From assembly GCF_001552215.1 (NCBI RefSeq), contig NZ_BCQT01000010.1, positions 62,001 through 126,000 of the forward strand: DNA of 64,000 nucleotides, in the 5' to 3' direction. Both the position numbers and the translations under genes were made by a program. Positions within the stretch are counted from its first letter, which is position 1, and every line of letters starts with the position of its first letter. The DNA is from Actinomadura macra NBRC 14102. GTDB lineage: Bacteria; Actinomycetota; Actinomycetes; Streptosporangiales; Streptosporangiaceae. Positions 32,854 to 40,963 of this stretch are shown piece after piece. The notes under the pieces are model-generated. The model saw only the letters and a list, made by a program, of their open reading frames with translations. It ran no database searches and had not been told where the DNA came from.

Positions 32854-33318
32854 TCAGGTGCCGCTCTTCTTGGTGGAGGTGCGTCCCTGCGCCGGCTTCG
32901 GCGCGGGCTTGCCCTCGGTGATCTCGGCGACCTCGGCGGCCTCCCCGTGCACGACCTTCTTGCCGCGCTCGGCGAGCTCGTCGATGAACTCGACCGTCCG
33001 GGCGCCGACGTGGGTCACGTAGGCGACGGCAGCGCCGGGCAGATCCTTGGCGTCGACCCGCTCCTGAACCTTGGTGATCTCGTCGCGGTAGTGGCCCACG
33101 GCACCGCGGACCTGCTCGCGGGCCCGGTCGACCGTCCCCCGGACGTCACCCTGATACCTGGTCGCCGCCTCGCGCGCACGACCCTGGTACTTCGTCGCGG
33201 CCTCGCGCGCCCTGGTCACCTGCTCGGGGACCTCGCGGAGCTTCTCCACCGCGAGATCGCCGGCGCCGGCCACGGTGTGGAACGCCTTGTTCTCTCGGAG
33301 GGTACTGGCCAGCGTCAT
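32854..33318 (-). CDS. Heparin-binding hemagglutinin (HbhA)-like coiled-coil protein
   Basis: A 154-residue helical protein. Residues ~20-110 are coiled-coil with two copies of REAATKYQG-type repeats and VRGTVDRAREQVRGAVGHYRDE. The C-terminal ~25 residues are Lys/Pro/Ala-rich (KPAPKPAQGRTSTKKSG), a short version of the lysine-rich heparin-binding tail of mycobacterial HbhA. It is probably a membrane- or lipid-associated protein; adhesion is not implied in a soil organism. Its start overlaps the XRE stop by four bases. The neighbourhood matches Rv0474-hbhA-Rv0476. Confidence 0.8.
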   Translation of the reverse strand: MTLASTLRENKAFHTVAGAGDLAVEKLREVPEQVTRAREAATKYQGRAREAATRYQGDVRGTVDRAREQVRGAVGHYRDEITKVQERVDAKDLPGAAVAYVTHVGARTVEFIDELAERGKKVVHGEAAEVAEITEGKPAPKPAQGRTSTKKSGT

Positions 33319-33818
33319 TCGACCTCTTCCTTTCCATCCTGTCTGTCTCGTTCGGACCCATCTGGCCCGAATCCATCCCGTCCGGATCCATCCCGTCCGG
33401 ATCCATCCCGTCCGGATCCGGTTCGCTCGGATGCGGTTCGCTCGGGTGCGGCGTCCTCCTCGGGGAGCACGCCGATGGCTTCGTTCTCCTTGAGGAACGA
33501 CGCGTAGATGTCGAGAAGCACCTGCTTCTGCCGCTCCGTCAGGACGAGGTCCGCCCGGACGGCGGCCATCACGTCGGTGTCGGCCTCGCGGTCCTCAAGG
33601 ATCCCGGCCTGCACGTACAGCGCCTCAGCGGAGATTCGCAGCCCTTTGGCGATCTGCTGCAGGATCTCGACGCTCGGCTTGCGCAGCCCGCGCTCGATCT
33701 GGCTCAGGTACGGATTGGAGATGCCCGAGACGTCGGCGAGCTGCCGCAGCGAGATCTTCGCCCGCGTGCGCTGCTCGCGGATGTACTCCCCGATGGAGCC
33801 GACCTTGGAACTTGCCAT
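33315..33818 (-). CDS. XRE-family regulator of the hbhA cluster
   Basis: A 167-residue protein from ATG 33818 (MASSKVGSIGEYIREQRTRA). The HTH_3 domain contains SLRQLADVSGISNPYLSQIERGLRKPSVEILQQIA. A helical region follows, containing LTERQKQVLLDIYASFLKENEA. The tail is strongly charged and repetitive (GRDGS units). It corresponds to mycobacterial Rv0474. A perfect 16-bp palindrome 22 bp upstream probably mediates autoregulation of this gene and the overlapping hbhA-like gene. Confidence 0.88.
   Translation of the reverse strand: MASSKVGSIGEYIREQRTRAKISLRQLADVSGISNPYLSQIERGLRKPSVEILQQIAKGLRISAEALYVQAGILEDREADTDVMAAVRADLVLTERQKQVLLDIYASFLKENEAIGVLPEEDAAPERTASERTGSGRDGSGRDGSGRDGFGPDGSERDRQDGKEEVE
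33371..33415 (-). repeat. Three perfect 15-bp tandem repeats in the XRE gene tail
   Basis: ATCCATCCCGTCCGG is repeated three times without change, encoding the pentapeptide series GRDGS on the minus strand. Degenerate copies flank it. The reading frame is kept for any copy number. Confidence 0.92.
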
Positions 33819-33839
33819 ACCTCCACACTGCGCGACGGT

Positions 33840-33855
33840 GCTTGCAATTGCAAGC
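33840..33855. promoter_or_regulatory. Perfect 16-bp palindrome upstream of the XRE gene
   Basis: GCTTGCAATTGCAAGC is a perfect palindrome in an otherwise GC-rich context, 22 bp upstream of the XRE start. It is a likely XRE operator. Confidence 0.65.
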
Positions 33856-33923
33856 GCTCCAGCTAGCACTTCCCGGTGATCCCCCTCACACGACGCGAGG
33901 AGCCGAAACGGGAACCGAGAGGG

Positions 33924-34874
33924 TCAGCCGACCTTGGCGGCGGGGGCCGTCCAGGTGTTGCAGACGTCCAGGCCACGCCCCTTGAAACCGATGATCACCC
34001 AGCCGGAGTAGTTGCGTCCCGACCCGTGGTCGCGCTGGTCGGGCGGCAACCGCTCGTCACCGCGCCCGCGGACGTCCAGGATCATCGCGACATACTGCTC
34101 GCGGGTCATCGGCAGCGTGGCGCGCTCCGCGCCGAGGAACGCGCCCGCGAAGCACTGCGCCTGGAGTTCGATGCGGCGGCTGGCCTCGGTCCGGATCGCG
34201 GCGTCGGCCCTCTCCATCTCCTGGTGCCCGTAGATCAGGATGCCGGCGCGGTCCTGGACATGGTGGCCGTACTCATGGGCGATCACCCGGGCGAACACCG
34301 CGAAATGCGACAACGGCTCCCCGCCCGACGTCTCGACGATGTGCCGCAACCCCACGTACATCGTGTTGTTCGCCGGGCAGTAGAACGCCGACGCGCCCGG
34401 GCTCGGATACGTCCCGCATGGGCTGCGACCCGCCTGCTCCCAGAAGACCCTCTTCGGCGGGTCGAACGGGACGTCGGCCTTGGCGAACTGCCTCGTCCAG
34501 GACGCGTCCAGGCAGTCGCTCAGGACATCCATGAACTGGCGCATCGACGCGGTCGACGTGATCTGGGGCAGCGTGCACCGCACCGGCGTCAGCGCGCCCG
34601 TGCCGTACAGCTTGTTGTCGGTCGCCGCCGTGCGCGCGGCGGCGCCGCGGGACCCCGAGCCCGTCCTGGCCCCGAGGCCGCCGATACCGCCATTGCCCCC
34701 GAACACCGACAGCCCGACGATCGCGAGGACGATGAGGGACGTGAGCCCGCCGACGATGCCCGCGATCGTCCCGCCGGCGCTGCGGCGCGGCGGCCGGCGC
34801 GGCGACACGTACCGGTACTGCGGCGGACCGTGAGCAGGCGTGCCGTACGGCGGCGGGGGGTGGTGACCTGCCAT
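33924..34874 (-). CDS. YpfJ-type neutral zinc metallopeptidase, membrane anchored
   Basis: A 316-residue protein. A Pro/Tyr-rich cytosolic start is followed by one transmembrane helix (about 36-60), a Gly-rich linker and an extracytoplasmic peptidase domain. The zinc motif is HEYGHH in VFARVIAHEYGHHVQ, with a downstream Glu in ELQAQCFAGAF as third ligand, matching the putative neutral zinc metallopeptidase family (YpfJ). Four or more cysteines in the outer domain may form disulfides. The substrate is unknown. It is divergent from the DUF2207 gene with 42 bp between starts. Confidence 0.86.
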   Translation of the reverse strand: MAGHHPPPPYGTPAHGPPQYRYVSPRRPPRRSAGGTIAGIVGGLTSLIVLAIVGLSVFGGNGGIGGLGARTGSGSRGAAARTAATDNKLYGTGALTPVRCTLPQITSTASMRQFMDVLSDCLDASWTRQFAKADVPFDPPKRVFWEQAGRSPCGTYPSPGASAFYCPANNTMYVGLRHIVETSGGEPLSHFAVFARVIAHEYGHHVQDRAGILIYGHQEMERADAAIRTEASRRIELQAQCFAGAFLGAERATLPMTREQYVAMILDVRGRGDERLPPDQRDHGSGRNYSGWVIIGFKGRGLDVCNTWTAPAAKVG

Positions 34875-34916
34875 AGCGATGAATCATCGCACGCATTCCC
34901 GATACCATTTGCGCCC

Positions 34917-36701
34917 ATGTCTGCTCTTGCGGCGTTGTGTCGCTTGCGACCGGTGGCCTTGGCCTTCGCCACCGCCGCCTTCCTCCCCCTGACGGCGAGC
35001 ACCGCGGCGGCGGACGGGGCCCCGACCGCGCCCGGCGGGCGCGCGGCACCGGCAGCGGAGGACCCGGCAGCGCAGAGCATGGCCGCGACGGAGCGGGTCC
35101 TCAAGGACGACGTGACCCTCACCACAGGCCAGGGCGGCGTGACGCGCGTAAAAGAGACGATCGTCTACCAGTTCGCCGGGAACAAGGGGTTCAAGCGGGC
35201 GTTCGTCACGCGGACACACGACAGCGTCACCGAGGACCGCGTCTACAAGCTCGATCACCTGCGGGCGAGCAGCCCCGACGGCGGGCCGACGAAGGTCACC
35301 TCGTCCGGCGAGGGCACCAAGACCATCGTCCGGGTCACCGGCGGCCAGAACCTCACCGGCACCAGGACGATCGTCCTGGAGTACGAAGTGCGCGGCGCCG
35401 TCGCACGGTTCGGGGCGCTGGAGGAACTGCGCTGGCCCGCGGTCGGCGGCTGGAGCGTGCCGGTGACCGAGGCGCGCGCGACCGTCAGCGGAGGCGCGGC
35501 GATCCGCAACGTCAACTGCTTCGCGGGACCGTTGCAGAGCACCATCGGATGCACGCAGTTCTACACGAACCACACGCACACCCAAGGCATCTACAGCCAG
35601 CAGCAGATGCTGTCCGGCGAGTACCTCACCGTCGTCGCCGGCTTCCCGCCCGGGACGACCGGCGGCAAGGCCCTCTACGAACGGCGGCGCAACGTCGCGA
35701 CCGCCTTCTCGGTGAACGCCGTCACGAGCACGGCCCTGCTCGGCCTCCTGGTCCTGCTCGGCGGCGGGCTCGCCGCCCTCTACCTGCTGCGCGGACGCGA
35801 CGCCCGCGTCGTCGGCAAGAAGGCCGCCGAGGGTGACCACGCGCCAGTGTCGGGCAGCGAGTTCGAGCCGCCGGACGGCGTCCGCCCCGGCCAGATCGGG
35901 ACGCTGATCGACGAGCAGGCCGACGTGATCGACGTGACCGCCACGATCGTCGACCTCGCCGTACGCGGCTACCTGCTGATCGAGGAGGAGGACCGTGCCG
36001 TCACCGGACGCCTCGACTGGACGCTGCGCCGCCTCGACCGTCCCGTGGTCGATCTCCTCCCCTACGAGCGGATCCTGCTGGACGCGCTGCTGAGCAACCC
36101 CGATGGCAGCGCTCGCGACGCCGTCAAACTGTCCGCGCTCGGCGGCACGTTCGCCACGCGGCTCGCCCAGGTGCGGTCGGCGATGTACGACGACGTGGTG
36201 AAGCAGGGCTGGTTCGCGCGGCGTCCCGACACCGTCCGGTCCCGGTGGACGATCGCCGGGATCGCGCTGACCGTCCTCGGCATCGCCGGTACCGTCGCCC
36301 TCGCGCTGACCACCGAATGGGCCCTCGCCGGTCTCGCCGTGATCATCGCGGGCGCCGCCCTCGCCTACGGTGGCCAGTACATGCCCGCGAAGACCGCCCG
36401 CGGCGCCACCGTCCTCGCGCACACCATCGGCTTCCGCGCCTTCCTGGAACGCGGCGCCCTCCCCGAGGGGGACGCTACCCGTCAGCGCATCGCCCTCTAC
36501 TCCCGTTTCCTCCCGTACGCGGTCGTCTTCGACGTCGTCGCGAAATGGTCCGAGACCGTGAAGGACGCGGGGCAGCAGGGTGCCGACAACCTGTACTGGT
36601 ACGAGGGCCCCGCCGAATGGGATCTGTCGAAGTTCGCCGAATCCATGCGGACGTTCACGCTGACCACGTCCGGTTCCATCTCCCAGTCGCGCGGTATGTG
36701 A
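34917..36701 (+). CDS. DUF2207 membrane protein
   Basis: A 594-residue exported membrane protein. The signal peptide (1-32) is followed by an extracytoplasmic beta-rich DUF2207 region with KDDVTLTTGQGGVTRVKETI and VLEYEVRGAVARFG. A transmembrane helix comes at about 265-287. The cytosolic segment GQIGTLIDEQADVIDVTATIVDLAVRGYLLIEE is the family hallmark, followed by two more helices (about 443-483) and a C-terminal domain with WYEGPAEWDLSKFAESM. Function is unknown. ATG 34917 is the first start after the signal-peptide-coding region; the frame is open upstream by chance. A hairpin follows the stop. Confidence 0.86.
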   Translation: MSALAALCRLRPVALAFATAAFLPLTASTAAADGAPTAPGGRAAPAAEDPAAQSMAATERVLKDDVTLTTGQGGVTRVKETIVYQFAGNKGFKRAFVTRTHDSVTEDRVYKLDHLRASSPDGGPTKVTSSGEGTKTIVRVTGGQNLTGTRTIVLEYEVRGAVARFGALEELRWPAVGGWSVPVTEARATVSGGAAIRNVNCFAGPLQSTIGCTQFYTNHTHTQGIYSQQQMLSGEYLTVVAGFPPGTTGGKALYERRRNVATAFSVNAVTSTALLGLLVLLGGGLAALYLLRGRDARVVGKKAAEGDHAPVSGSEFEPPDGVRPGQIGTLIDEQADVIDVTATIVDLAVRGYLLIEEEDRAVTGRLDWTLRRLDRPVVDLLPYERILLDALLSNPDGSARDAVKLSALGGTFATRLAQVRSAMYDDVVKQGWFARRPDTVRSRWTIAGIALTVLGIAGTVALALTTEWALAGLAVIIAGAALAYGGQYMPAKTARGATVLAHTIGFRAFLERGALPEGDATRQRIALYSRFLPYAVVFDVVAKWSETVKDAGQQGADNLYWYEGPAEWDLSKFAESMRTFTLTTSGSISQSRGM

Positions 36702-36711
36702 CGGTTCGCCG

Positions 36712-36743
36712 CCCGAGGCCAGGATTGAAATCCTGACCTCGGG
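36712..36743 (+). terminator. Terminator after the DUF2207 gene
   Basis: CCCGAGG (36712-36718) plus CAGGAT pairs with ATCCTG plus CCTCGGG (ending 36743), with one internal C/A mismatch and a TGAA loop. Confidence 0.85.
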
Positions 36744-36773
36744 TAGGGCCTCGTGGCGAGGAGGTGTCGTCAC

Positions 36774-37154
36774 ATGCTCGCCGACACGAACATGGTCGGG
36801 GACCCGTACCTGTGGATCATCGGGCCGATCGTCGTGTTCCTGGCACTCACTCTCTGTCTGGCCCTCACCCTGACCGCGTCGCGCAAGTTCCGGCGCCCCC
36901 ACGGGACGGACGCAGGGCTCCCTCACCGCGGCGCGGTGACCGGCGGGATCATCGAGGGCAGCCCGTCCCAGCGCAATCGCCGCGACGCCGCCCCTACCGC
37001 GGCGGAACGAGAGGCGGCGCGGGAGGCCGAACGGCGCGAGGCCGCCGCGCTGGGCACCGCCCTGGGCACCGCGCGCCGTGAGAAGCCGCCTCGCCAGACC
37101 CCGTCCCGCTCCTCAAAACGTCACCACCTGCTACGTCGCCACAGCGGCGCCTGA
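36774..37154 (+). CDS. Small single-pass membrane protein with basic tail
   Basis: A 126-residue protein starting MLADTNMVGDPYLWIIGPIV, with one transmembrane helix (about 14-38) ending LALTLTASRKFRR. The remainder is a charged, Ala/Arg/Glu-rich and probably disordered cytosolic tail. ATG 36774 is chosen because GAGGAGG lies nine bases upstream. The family was not recognised. It resembles the 93-residue protein at 39580 in its first residues, helix end (LALTVEASSRK) and ribosome-site context; the two flank the GntR-MFS operon. Confidence 0.65.
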   Translation: MLADTNMVGDPYLWIIGPIVVFLALTLCLALTLTASRKFRRPHGTDAGLPHRGAVTGGIIEGSPSQRNRRDAAPTAAEREAAREAERREAAALGTALGTARREKPPRQTPSRSSKRHHLLRRHSGA

Positions 37155-37223
37155 ACACGACGCTTGCCGGTTCGGCTGCACCCCGCATCCCCGCACCCGC
37201 CGGCCTGGCAGGCGTTGTTCGAG

Positions 37224-37267
37224 CCCGCGGTGGCCGGCCGAGACCCCTCCCGGTCGACCACCGCGGG
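37224..37267. terminator. Inverted repeat downstream of the small membrane protein gene
   Basis: CCCGCGGTGG (37224-37233) and CCACCGCGGG (37258-37267) are perfect 10-bp arms around a 24-base GC-rich interior. It probably ends the upstream transcript. Confidence 0.55.
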
Positions 37268-37330
37268 TCCGCCGTCTCCGGATGGGCACAGGCTCTTGCA
37301 TCCCTCGGGTGCACAGACTCTTGATCCCTT

Positions 37331-37357
37331 CCAGTAAGATGTCTGACGTCTTACTGG
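37331..37357 (+). promoter_or_regulatory. 27-bp GntR-type operator
   Basis: CCAGTAAGA (37331-37339) and TCTTACTGG (37349-37357) are perfect 9-bp arms; the interior TGTCTGACG is itself symmetric except for one pair. It ends 10 bp before the GTG start and overlaps the ribosome-binding region (TACTGGGAGG), so bound repressor could block transcription directly. Confidence 0.75.
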
Positions 37358-37367
37358 GAGGTTTGCG

Positions 37368-38189
37368 GTGGTTCTTCGTCCCGTTCCCGGCGGATCGACC
37401 GTGGATGCCGTCCTGGAGCAGCTCCAGGCCGAGGTCAGCGGCGGTTCATGGCCGGTCGGCGAACGCATCCCCGCCGAACTGGAACTGGCCGCGCAGCTCG
37501 GTGTGAGCCGTCCGGCCGTCCGGGAGGCCATCCGGGCGCTGTCGCATGTCGGCGTCCTGGAGGTGCGGCGCGGCGACGGCACTTACGTGCGCAGCAGCGC
37601 CAACCCGCGCCCCCTGCTCGGCCGCGTCGCCCGCGCGACCGCTCGGGACGTCTTCGAGGTCCAGCTCGCCTACGACGTCCAGGCGGCGCGCCTGGCCGCC
37701 CGCCGCCGGACCGACGCCGACCTGGCACGCCTGGAGGAACTGCTGCGCGCCCGTGACGAGGCGACCGAGGCGGACGAGTTCGGCGCCGCCGACGCGCGCT
37801 TTCATCTCGGTGTCGCCGAGGCCACGCGGAACCCCGTCCTCATCGAGGCGATGCGCTTCTTCATCCACAGGCTGCACGAGTCGATGAGGACGATCCGCCT
37901 CGACCATGAGGTCCCCGAGGCCGGACCGGCGGCGCACCGAGCCGTCCTGGACGCCATCGCAGCGAGCGACCCCATCGCCGCAGGTGAGGCGGCCGCCGCC
38001 GTGGTCGAACCCACCCTGGCAATCCTGGAGACCCTCGTAGCCCACGACCCCACCGACCGTCCCGTTCACGACGGTCAGCGCCAGCGAGCTGCCACCGGAG
38101 CATCCACGCGCCCGGCCAGGACCGAACGGCCGATCAGGGTGGCCGACGATCCCGATGCGGCGCGCGACGGTGAAGAGGAAGAGCGGTGA
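37368..38189 (+). CDS. FadR-subfamily GntR transcriptional regulator
   Basis: A 273-residue regulator. The N-terminal winged helix includes IPAELELAAQLGVSRPAVREAIRALSHVGVLEVRRGDGTYVR. The all-helical FCD ligand domain shows DARFHLGVAEATRNP, and H residues of the usual metal/carboxylate site occur there and in AGPAAHRAVLDAI. The last ~45 residues are an acidic, disordered extension. The GTG start follows GGGAGG. It overlaps the MFS gene by four bases, so it probably controls uptake or efflux of an organic acid or cyanate-like substrate through the adjacent 27-bp operator. Confidence 0.9.
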   Translation: MVLRPVPGGSTVDAVLEQLQAEVSGGSWPVGERIPAELELAAQLGVSRPAVREAIRALSHVGVLEVRRGDGTYVRSSANPRPLLGRVARATARDVFEVQLAYDVQAARLAARRRTDADLARLEELLRARDEATEADEFGAADARFHLGVAEATRNPVLIEAMRFFIHRLHESMRTIRLDHEVPEAGPAAHRAVLDAIAASDPIAAGEAAAAVVEPTLAILETLVAHDPTDRPVHDGQRQRAATGASTRPARTERPIRVADDPDAARDGEEEER

Positions 38190-39454
38190 CGCGGGTCCGT
38201 CCGGAAGAGGGTCATGACACGTCACGGACGGCGCGGCGCGCGGCACTCGGACAGATCACGCTGATCGTCGTCGTCGCGGTCAACCTACGGCCGGCCCTGG
38301 CCGCGGTGGGGCCGGTGCTGACAGAGATCCGCGAGGGCTTTCAGCTGTCCGGGACGACGGCGGGCGCGCTCACCACACTCCCCCTGGTCTTCTTCGGCTC
38401 CTACGGATTGCTCGCCCCCTTCCTACGCCGCGCGCCACGCAGCGAGACGCTGCTGGTGACCGCGATGGCGCTGCTCGTGGCAGGTCTGCTCCTGCGGCTG
38501 GTGGACGCGCCGTTCCCGCTGTTCGCCGGATCGCTGGTCGCCGGGATCGCGATCAGCATCGGCAACATCGCGATGCCGGCGATCATCAAGCGGGATCATC
38601 CTGGCTCGATCACCACGGTCACCGCCGTTTACACGGTGGCCGTCACGGTCGGCGCGTGCCTCGCGTCCGGGCTGGCCGTCCCCGTCGAGGACGCCTTCGA
38701 CGCGTCGTGGCGGCTGCCGCTCGGGTTGCTGGCGATCCCCGCGACGATCGCGGGCGCCATCTGGCTGCCGCGGGCACTGCGGGCCGCCCGCGACGCGCGC
38801 TCCACCCCGTCCGTCCCCGCGGCGCGTGGCGTCGCCGCCTTGGTGTGGCGCTCGGGCCTCGCCTGGCAGGTCACGCTCTTCATGGGCCTCCAATCGCTGC
38901 TGGCGTACGTGGTGCTCGGCTGGCTCCCGACCATCTGCCAGGACCGCGGCATGGGCGAGGCGCCCGCCGGTTACGCCCTGGCGCTGTCCGCCGCGACGCA
39001 GGCGCTCGGATCGCTGGCCGTCCCGGTGATCGGACGGCGGACCCGCGACCAGCGCCCCCTCGTGGTCGCGACGGCGGCGCTGAGCATGGTGGGCTTCGCC
39101 GGGATCACGTGGGCGCCGATCGGCACCGTCTGGGGCTGGACGGTCGTTCTCGGCCTCGGTCAGGGCCTCGGGTTCGCCACCGCCCTCTCGTTCATCGGCC
39201 TGCGGGCGCACGATGCGCAGGTCGCGGCGCAACTGTCCGGGATGGCGCAGGGCATCGGCTATGTCATCGCGGCGCTCGGCCCCCTGGCGATAGGTGCGTT
39301 GCACGACGCCACCGGAGGGTGGAGCGTTCCGATGGCGGGCGTCCTCGCGGTCGCCGCGTTCATGACCGTGCCCGGTGCCGCCGCCGGACGGAACCGCTCC
39401 ATCGGCTCGCGCCCGCCCCCCGCAACCGCGGACGTCTCGCCCGCACTCAACTGA
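38186..39454 (+). CDS. CynX/NimT-family MFS transporter
   Basis: A 422-residue, 12-helix transporter. VVAVNLRPALAAVGPVLTEI in helix 1 is the hallmark of the CynX/NimT (cyanate, 2-nitroimidazole) subgroup. LVAGIAISIGNIAMPAIIKRDHPGSITTVTAVYT spans helices 4-5 and also matches that group. The GTG start overlaps the GntR stop (GTGA), indicating translational coupling. The substrate is unknown; the FadR-type regulator suggests a small carboxylate or nitrogenous compound. Confidence 0.88.
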   Translation: MTRVRPEEGHDTSRTARRAALGQITLIVVVAVNLRPALAAVGPVLTEIREGFQLSGTTAGALTTLPLVFFGSYGLLAPFLRRAPRSETLLVTAMALLVAGLLLRLVDAPFPLFAGSLVAGIAISIGNIAMPAIIKRDHPGSITTVTAVYTVAVTVGACLASGLAVPVEDAFDASWRLPLGLLAIPATIAGAIWLPRALRAARDARSTPSVPAARGVAALVWRSGLAWQVTLFMGLQSLLAYVVLGWLPTICQDRGMGEAPAGYALALSAATQALGSLAVPVIGRRTRDQRPLVVATAALSMVGFAGITWAPIGTVWGWTVVLGLGQGLGFATALSFIGLRAHDAQVAAQLSGMAQGIGYVIAALGPLAIGALHDATGGWSVPMAGVLAVAAFMTVPGAAAGRNRSIGSRPPPATADVSPALN

Positions 39455-39579
39455 GGTCAAGGAACGTCCAAGCCACCCCCTCGGAACCCTACGCATCGAG
39501 ATGATGCCGGACGAATAGCACCTCACCTCCCCATATCACCCCAGGAAATGGGCACGTATCGGGTGAGGAGGTGGACCGT

Positions 39580-39861
39580 ATGCTCGCGACCGTCCTGGCC
39601 GGCTCGTCGGACCTGGCCAATACCGCCCCTCGGGGCGCGCTGGTCTGGGCGTGGCTCATCCCGGTGCTGGCCACCGTGGCACTGCTGAGCTGGCTGGCTC
39701 TGACCGTCGAAGCCTCGTCCAGGAAGGTGAACCCCGACCGCCGCAACGACCAGGACAACCACCGGGGTGGCGAGCAGGGCGGCTACTACGTCTACACACC
39801 GGGGATCTACTCCCACAGCTACCCGCCGGGCGAGACGAAGTACAACGACAACGTCCCCTAG
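39580..39861 (+). CDS. Small single-pass membrane protein
   Basis: A 93-residue protein starting MLATVLAGSSDLANTAPRGA, with one transmembrane helix (about 22-44, WAWLIPVLATVALLSWLALT) and a hydrophilic tail rich in Asn, Asp, Gly and Tyr (GGYYVYTPGIYSHSYPPGE). ATG 39580 lies eight bases after GAGGAGG. The family was not recognised. The start context and helix end resemble the protein at 36774. Confidence 0.6.
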   Translation: MLATVLAGSSDLANTAPRGALVWAWLIPVLATVALLSWLALTVEASSRKVNPDRRNDQDNHRGGEQGGYYVYTPGIYSHSYPPGETKYNDNVP

Positions 39862-39892
39862 TCCGCCGGTCCGGACGAGCGGGCGGCTCTCA

Positions 39893-40873
39893 TCACACGG
39901 GTGGGCTGAGTGAGCCGAATGCGCCGCGGGCCGGACGGACGGTTCCCACCGTCGCATCGCCGCCATGGAGGGGGATCGTGGAGAGCTCGTCCAGGGCCGT
40001 GGTGTCGACCCCCTCGGCCTCGTGGAGGGCCAGAGAGCGCAGCAAAGCCACCGTGACCGGGGTGCGGGCCCGCATGGCACCATCGTCGATCTTGACCGCA
40101 CCCGCGCGGCCGTCGCTGTAGGCGAAGGCGTCCACGCCCTCGGCGCCGCACTTGACGAGGAGGCCGGGGACGGCGTCCATCAGGCGGCGTTCCTCACGGC
40201 GGGTGCCGGACGTCCACTGCGGGTGAGCGCGCATGGCGTCGGAGATGCGGCGTTCGTGAGTGCCGGGCGCGGCCAGGACGAGAGCCCGGAACGCGCGTGC
40301 GACTCCAGCGATGGACACCGCGAACAGGGGTGCGCCGCAGCCGTCGACACCGACCGCGACGGGGCGCTCGCCACAGAAGTCCTCCACGGTCTTGCGGACG
40401 GCAAGTTGCAGAGGGTGGTTCGGGTCGAGGTAGGTCTCGGTGGGCCAGCCGGACGCCACGCAGGTGGCGAGCATGGCGGCGTGCTTGCCGGAGCAGTTCA
40501 TGCGCAGCCGGGACTTGCCGCCGCCGGTCCGCGCGACTTCGAGGTCGAGCGGCCACTGCTCGGGGCACCGCAGATCGGCGGCACCGAGCCCGGCACCGGC
40601 GAGAATCTTCTCCACCCCTTCGACGTGGAAGTCCTCACCCGAGTGGCTGCCGGCCGCGAGTGCGAGGAGCTCGCCGCCCAGGTCGAGACCCGAGCGGAGC
40701 ATGGCGACGGCCTGCATCGGCTTGTTCGCCGATCTCGGAAAGATCGGCGCCTCCGGGGTCCCGGCACGGACGGCCACCGAGCCGTCGGCCGCGAGCCCGA
40801 TCGCGGCCCCGCGATGCCGGGACTCCACGAATCCCGAGCGCTCTACCTCGACCAGTACCGGATTTCCGTCCAT
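39893..40873 (-). CDS. Asparaginase (Rhizobium etli type II-like family)
   Basis: A 326-residue protein of the asparaginase family found in Rhizobium etli (AnsA-like, unrelated to E. coli type I/II). Key segments are FPRSANKPMQAVAMLRSG (conserved Ser/Lys), AAGSHSGEDFHVEGVEKIL, LRMNCSGKHAAMLATC and VGVDGCGAPLFAVSI. The SGKH and GCGAP cysteines coordinate zinc in characterised members. It should hydrolyse L-asparagine to aspartate and ammonia. ATG 40873 begins MDGNPVLVEVERSGFVESRH. It is transcribed in the same direction as the BKACE gene upstream, 90 bp away. Confidence 0.88.
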   Translation of the reverse strand: MDGNPVLVEVERSGFVESRHRGAAIGLAADGSVAVRAGTPEAPIFPRSANKPMQAVAMLRSGLDLGGELLALAAGSHSGEDFHVEGVEKILAGAGLGAADLRCPEQWPLDLEVARTGGGKSRLRMNCSGKHAAMLATCVASGWPTETYLDPNHPLQLAVRKTVEDFCGERPVAVGVDGCGAPLFAVSIAGVARAFRALVLAAPGTHERRISDAMRAHPQWTSGTRREERRLMDAVPGLLVKCGAEGVDAFAYSDGRAGAVKIDDGAMRARTPVTVALLRSLALHEAEGVDTTALDELSTIPLHGGDATVGTVRPARGAFGSLSPPV

Positions 40874-40963
40874 CGTCGCCCCCTCGGTTCGTTCCCTCCG
40901 TCCATGGTCAGGTACCCGCCCACAGAAGTGAACCCGAACGACGTTCTGTGGACAAGCCGCCTC

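Noticed and set aside
33876..34916. Upstream extension of the DUF2207 reading frame
   Set aside because: The extension is antisense to the zinc metallopeptidase; a signal peptide begins at 34917.
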